Source of the DNA: Clostridium sp. OF09-36
GTDB lineage: Bacteria > Bacillota > Clostridia > Lachnospirales > Lachnospiraceae
Direction of reading: 5' to 3'
DNA length: 64,000 nt
Assembly (NCBI RefSeq): GCF_003481985.1
Contig: NZ_QUMD01000002.1
Span: 186,001-250,000 of the forward strand
How positions within the stretch are numbered: the stretch's first letter is position 1; the number at the start of each line of letters is the position of its first letter. The notes beneath the pieces are model-generated. The model saw only the letters and a list, made by a program, of their open reading frames with translations, was not told where the DNA came from and searched no databases. The translations under genes and the position numbers were made by a program. This document shows, one piece after another, positions 60,570 through 64,000 of the stretch.

Positions 60570-61942
60570 TTATAAACTTTCTGCAATCTTTCTTGCTACG
60601 TAAACGCCGCTTGCCGATGCATGGGACAGAGAGTGGGTCACACCGCTTCCGTCACCGATGATGTAAAGGCCTTTGTGGCGGCTCTCCAGATTCTCATCGA
60701 CATCTACTTCCATGTTGTAGAATTTGACCTCGACACCGTAAAGTAAAGTATCGTCATTTGCGGTACCAGGTGCAATCTTATCCAGTGCATAGATCATCTC
60801 GATGATGCCGTCTAAGATACGCTTCGGCAGTACCAGCTTAAATCGCCCGGAGTTGCAGATAAGGTCGGCATAAACATATTCTCCTCGATACGCTTCTGGG
60901 TGCTTCGTCTTCCGCGCACCAAATCACCGAAACGCTGTACGATAACGCCGCCGCCCAGCATGTTGGACAGACGCGCAATGCTCTCGCCGTAGCCGTTGCT
61001 GTCCTTGAACGGCTCAGAGAAATGCTTGGATACCAGCAGCGCAAAGTTGGTGCACTCGGTCTGCTTTGCCGGGTCCTCGTAGCTGTGTCCGTTTACGGTT
61101 ACGATACCGTTGGTATTCTCATTTACGACAATGCCTCTCGGGTTCATGCAGAAGGTACGCACGTTATCCTCGAATTTCTCGGTGCGGTACACGATCTTGC
61201 TCTCGTAAAGCTCATCGGTCAGATGAGAGAACAGAACAGCCGGAAGCTCTACGCGCACACCCAGGTCAACACGGTTGGACTTGGTCGGAATATCCAGTTC
61301 CTTACAGATCTTCTCCATCCATTTGCTTCCGCTTCTTCCTACGGAAACAATACATTTCCCACAGTCGTAAGACTCTTCTCCGACCCATACGCGGTAAGTG
61401 CCGTCTTCCAGGCTTTCAATGTGGCTGACCGGGGACTCGAAATAGAAATCCACCTGGTCCTTTAACTCATCATAAAGCTGGCCCAGAACAACCAGGTTGA
61501 TATCGGTACCCAGATGACGCACAGATGCATCCAGCAGTTTCAGACGGTTCTGGATACATACCTTCTTTAATCCGGTTCCTGCGGTAGAATACATCTTGGT
61601 ACCCTCTCCGCCGTGAGCCATGTTGATCTCGTCGACATACTCCATCAGCTCCGTTGCTACTTTTTTGCCGATGTACTCGTACAGCGTACCACCGAAATCG
61701 TTGGTGATATTGTATTTTCCATCAGAGAATGCGCCAGCTCCGCCAAATCCGCTCATAATGGAGCAGGATTTGCACTTGATGCAGGCCTTGATCTTATCTC
61801 CATCGATCGGGCAGTGACGCTTCTTCAAAGAATAACCGGAATCGAACACTGCGATCTTCTTGCCGCTGCACTTTTTGGTAAGTTCATAAGCGGAATAGAT
61901 ACCGCCCGGACCTGCTCCTACAATGATGACATCATACTTCAT
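60570..61942 (-). CDS. FAD-dependent dehydrogenase (NAD(P)/FAD fold), one-base frameshift
   Basis: The first frame begins MKYDVIIVGAGPGGIYSAYEL, an FAD-binding Rossmann motif, and contains CPIDGDKIKACIKCKSC with four cysteines. It leaves frame after SATPGDL. The end continues in another frame as KLVLPKRILDGIIEMIYALDK and GLYIIGDGSGVTHSLSHASASGVYVARKI, a second FAD-binding motif. One A is missing at about 60838-60843. Repaired length is about 457 residues. The substrate is unknown; it resembles the class of FAD-dependent dehydrogenases of unclear role in Firmicutes. Confidence 0.85.
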
Positions 61943-61962
61943 ATTTCTTTCAAAACTCCTTC

Positions 61963-62079
61963 TTATACTTCTCTGTTTTCTTTGCTATGCGTCACGTATG
62001 CAGAGGTAAAACCTGCTTTGCGGATCTTATCTGCTGCGCGGCAATCCTCAAATGTAGTCATACCGCATTCGTAGCGCAC
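61963..62079 (-). CDS. Possible small reading frame ahead of the FAD dehydrogenase
   Basis: A 38-codon frame beginning GTG at 62079 encodes RYECGMTTFEDCRAADKIRK and then AGFTSAYVTHSKENREV. It ends 20 bases before the FAD-dehydrogenase start, in the same direction, and contains two cysteines. No good ribosome-binding site precedes the GTG, which stands directly after the Nudix terminator. It is either a small protein or an accidental frame. Confidence 0.3.
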   Translation of the reverse strand: MRYECGMTTFEDCRAADKIRKAGFTSAYVTHSKENREV

Positions 62080-62112
62080 AAAAACAGAGAATCCATTGGA
62101 TTCCCTGTTTTT
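62080..62112 (-). terminator. Terminator of the Nudix gene
   Basis: AAAAACAG-GAATCC and GGATTC-CTGTTTTT pair around a 3-base loop, with T runs on both strands, immediately after the Nudix stop codon. Confidence 0.85.
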
Positions 62113-62122
62113 ATAACCAGTC

Positions 62123-62575
62123 TTAAAAATACTTCTTGCTGCCCCAGAGGTTCGCCTTTTTTAAATCCCGGTACTCGTTGTAGGCTTTTTCCAGGATCTG
62201 CTTCTCGTTGGAGAATTTCAGAAGATGGTACGCCTCATAAAACTTGTAATACCCGGAATCCACAAAATGCTCTTCCCGTTGTGGTTTACTGTAATAGCTG
62301 TCTGCCATCATCAGATACCAGTGTACGTCTTTCTCCACCATATCCTGCGGCGTGTTAAAGGAATAAGAGCTCTTTCCGATATACTTGATAATGGAAGCGC
62401 TGACACCGGTTTCTTCTTTGACCTCGCGAAGAGCGGTCTCCTTGTATTCCTCTCCTGCTTCTACAGTTCCCTTTGGAAGGACCCAGCCCTCATACTTGTT
62501 CTTGTAATTCTTATAGAGAACCAGGATCTTGCCGCGAAATATAACCACACCTCCACAGCTCGTTGCTTCTATCAT
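62123..62575 (-). CDS. Nudix hydrolase
   Basis: A 150-residue hydrolase of nucleoside diphosphate derivatives. The Nudix box occupies residues 36-58, starting GTVEAGEEYKETALREV and ending EETGV, with the metal-binding glutamates in place. The start is preceded by GGAGG. The C-terminus is a helical extension rich in Lys and Glu. The preferred substrate cannot be told from sequence. It is monocistronic with its own terminator. Confidence 0.93.
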   Translation of the reverse strand: MIEATSCGGVVIFRGKILVLYKNYKNKYEGWVLPKGTVEAGEEYKETALREVKEETGVSASIIKYIGKSSYSFNTPQDMVEKDVHWYLMMADSYYSKPQREEHFVDSGYYKFYEAYHLLKFSNEKQILEKAYNEYRDLKKANLWGSKKYF

Positions 62576-62593
62576 TGCAATTCCTCCTGTTGC

Positions 62594-62614
62594 ACCGTGT
62601 TACAAACACGGTGT
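62594..62614. repeat. Small palindrome in the Nudix leader
   Basis: CACCGTGTT and AACACGGTG are 9-base arms around 3 bases, just upstream of the Nudix start. It may affect translation of the leader or be an operator. Confidence 0.5.
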
Positions 62615-62690
62615 TGGTGTGTCGCATAGACTGGCTTTAGTATACCTCTATTTCGGACAACTTGCAAGTTTCTTATTGCGTTACTTTATT

Positions 62691-64000
62691 TTATTTATGA
62701 AGCTCCCGGAAAATCTTCTCAGGTGTGACCGGAAGCTCACGGATCTGCACGCCGGTCGCATTGGCTACCGCGCCTGCGATCGCCGGGGATGGCGTGTTGA
62801 TAACAACCTCACCGATGGATTTGACACCAAACGGTCCGGTCGGCTCGTAGCTGCTCTCAAACTCCACGCGGATATTGCCGACATCGACACGGCTCGGAAG
62901 CTTGTACTGCATAAAGGAATTCTCATAAACCTGTCCTTTTTCGGAGCGGGTCACATCCTCAAACATCGCCATACCAATGCCCTGTCCCAGACCACCTTCG
63001 GTCTGGACGCGGACCAGTGCCGGGTTGATCGGGGTTCCACAGTCTACGACTGCCACATAGTTGACCAGCTCAAAGTCACAGGTTTCCTTGTCCATCTCGA
63101 TTTCCGCGATACCAACCATAAACGGAGGCGGAGATACCGGTGAAGAATGGCTTTCGGTCACCTCGAGTGCCTTTCCATTGTTCGCCATGGCACGGTTTCC
63201 GATATCTTTTAAGCTGATCGCAGCGGAGCCGTCCTTTGCCATCACCCGTTCGCCGTCAAATTCTACTTCCTCTGGCGTTTTTTCCAGATACTCTGCTCCC
63301 TTTTCGGTAATCAGACGGATCATGGACTTCGATGCCTTCACAGCTGCCATACCAGTGAGGTACGCGGTACTGGACGCATAAGAGCCGGAATCGTACGGAG
63401 AAACATCCGTATCAACACCATGGGATACGATATTGTCAAGATCACACCCCAGCACATCTGCCGCAATCTGGGCCAGTGTTGTATCGCAGCCGGTACCCAT
63501 GTCGGAAGCACCCAGCATCAGGGTGTAGAAGCCGTCGTCATTTAACTTCAGGGTAATGGAACCCACGTCACAGTTCGAAATCGCAGAACCCTGCATGGAC
63601 ATCGCCACGCCTACGGAACGCACCTTTCCATTGCCCATATCGCGGCACGGGTATTTTTCATCCCAGTGGATCAGTTCCTTGGCTCTTGCCAAACAGCGGT
63701 CCAGCGCACAGCTGTTTGCTGTTTCGCCGTAATAGGCCGGCATGAAGTCACCCTCATGTACCATATTTTTCTCACGAGGACCGTCGGGTCCATATGCAAT
63801 TCCCGCGCAAGCTCATTGACTGCAGATTCCAGTGCAAAAATGCCCTGCGTCGCACCATAACCACGGTATGCACCTGCAGACATGGTATTGGTGTAAACCA
63901 CATCATAAGCGAATCGATATGCTTTGGTTGTGGAGTACAGCGGGATCGATTTGTGTCCGGACAGACCAACCGTGGTCGGCCCATGCTCGCCAAATGCTCC
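62691..64000 (-). CDS. Molybdenum hydroxylase large subunit (xanthine dehydrogenase family), partial, one-base frameshift
   Basis: The C-terminal half of a molybdopterin-binding subunit of the xanthine dehydrogenase/aldehyde oxidase family. The frame from the window edge gives GAFGEHGPTTVGLSGH and SAGAYRGYGATQG, the active-site loop, then breaks. The conserved reading continues in another frame as REKNMVHEGDFMPAYYGE, with LKDIGNRAMANNGK, EGGLGQGIGMAMFED and YEPTGPFGVKSIGEVV, to the stop at 62691. One base is missing at about 63774-63777. It hydroxylates purines, nicotinate or aldehydes; the substrate is not determined. The N-terminal half lies beyond the window. Confidence 0.9.

Noticed and set aside
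1..64000. CRISPR arrays, rRNA operons, prophage or complete insertion sequences
   Set aside because: No regular spacer repeats, rRNA sequence, capsid or integrase genes, or transposase frames were seen.

Overview
This window reads as chromosomal DNA from a spore-forming anaerobic Clostridium-class bacterium, most likely a member of the Lachnospiraceae. The evidence is indirect: a SigK-type sporulation sigma factor, a complete set of [FeFe]-hydrogenase maturases (HydE, HydG, HydF), a DUF4364-type regulator, a Csp-like subtilase, HPr with a Ser46 site, glutamate synthase, and the gene order mrnC-cysS-ispF. No rRNA, CRISPR array, prophage or complete insertion sequence was seen. Genus is not assigned.

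Layout, left to right. 1-4.3 kb: a leftward block with mini-RNase III (cut by the window edge), cysS, ispF, a diacylglycerol-kinase-like gene and a PAP2-type membrane phosphatase. 4.3-4.7 kb: a cluster of hairpins followed by tRNA-Met and tRNA-Val. 4.8-10.4 kb: an uncharacterised three-gene operon encoding a very large protein, an Hsp70/actin-fold protein and a repeat protein. 10.6-15.6 kb: a DUF4364 regulator, galE, sigK, a metallo-beta-lactamase-fold hydrolase and nhaC. 15.8-20.3 kb (rightward): a riboswitch-like leader with a terminator, then a small hydrogenase-associated regulator, hydE, hydG and hydF. 20.3-25.3 kb: hflKC, a broken cell-wall-binding protein gene, tRNA-Asp and a broken histidine kinase. 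25.3-27.3 kb: a flavodoxin and a decarboxylase-cupin protein, divergent from a MerR regulator. 27.4-33.5 kb: gltD and gltB. 33.9-43.1 kb: ptsH, queH, rpoD, a second lipid-kinase gene, mutY, birA, argF, an SPFH/NfeD pair and a 2'-O-methyltransferase. 43.1-49.5 kb: nadE, an Rrf2 regulator and a YtrA-type regulator with its ABC transporter. 49.6-54.8 kb: an unknown gene, an XRE-like regulator, a MATE pump, a LysR regulator and a Csp-like protease. 54.9-56.5 kb: a strip of decaying genes, then a hicB antitoxin preceded by a 24-codon stub. 56.6-64 kb: an M32 carboxypeptidase, an ABC-class ATPase, an FAD dehydrogenase, a Nudix hydrolase and part of a molybdenum hydroxylase.

Two features cut across the whole window. 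First, nine otherwise intact genes each appear to lack exactly one base (nhaC, the hydrogenase regulator, the cell-wall-binding gene, gltB, the second lipid kinase, the SPFH gene, hicB, the FAD dehydrogenase and the molybdenum hydroxylase). That one-directional pattern looks more like sequencing or assembly error than biology, although a few other loci are genuinely decayed. Second, a dispersed repeat of about 42 bases, often followed by a conserved hairpin, occurs at least seven times; one copy lies in frame inside hydF.

The most promising undescribed items are the riboswitch-like leader ahead of the H-cluster maturation genes, the Hsp70-like three-gene operon, and the coding copy of the repeat in hydF. 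All identifications come from reading motifs and recalling families; no database search was made.
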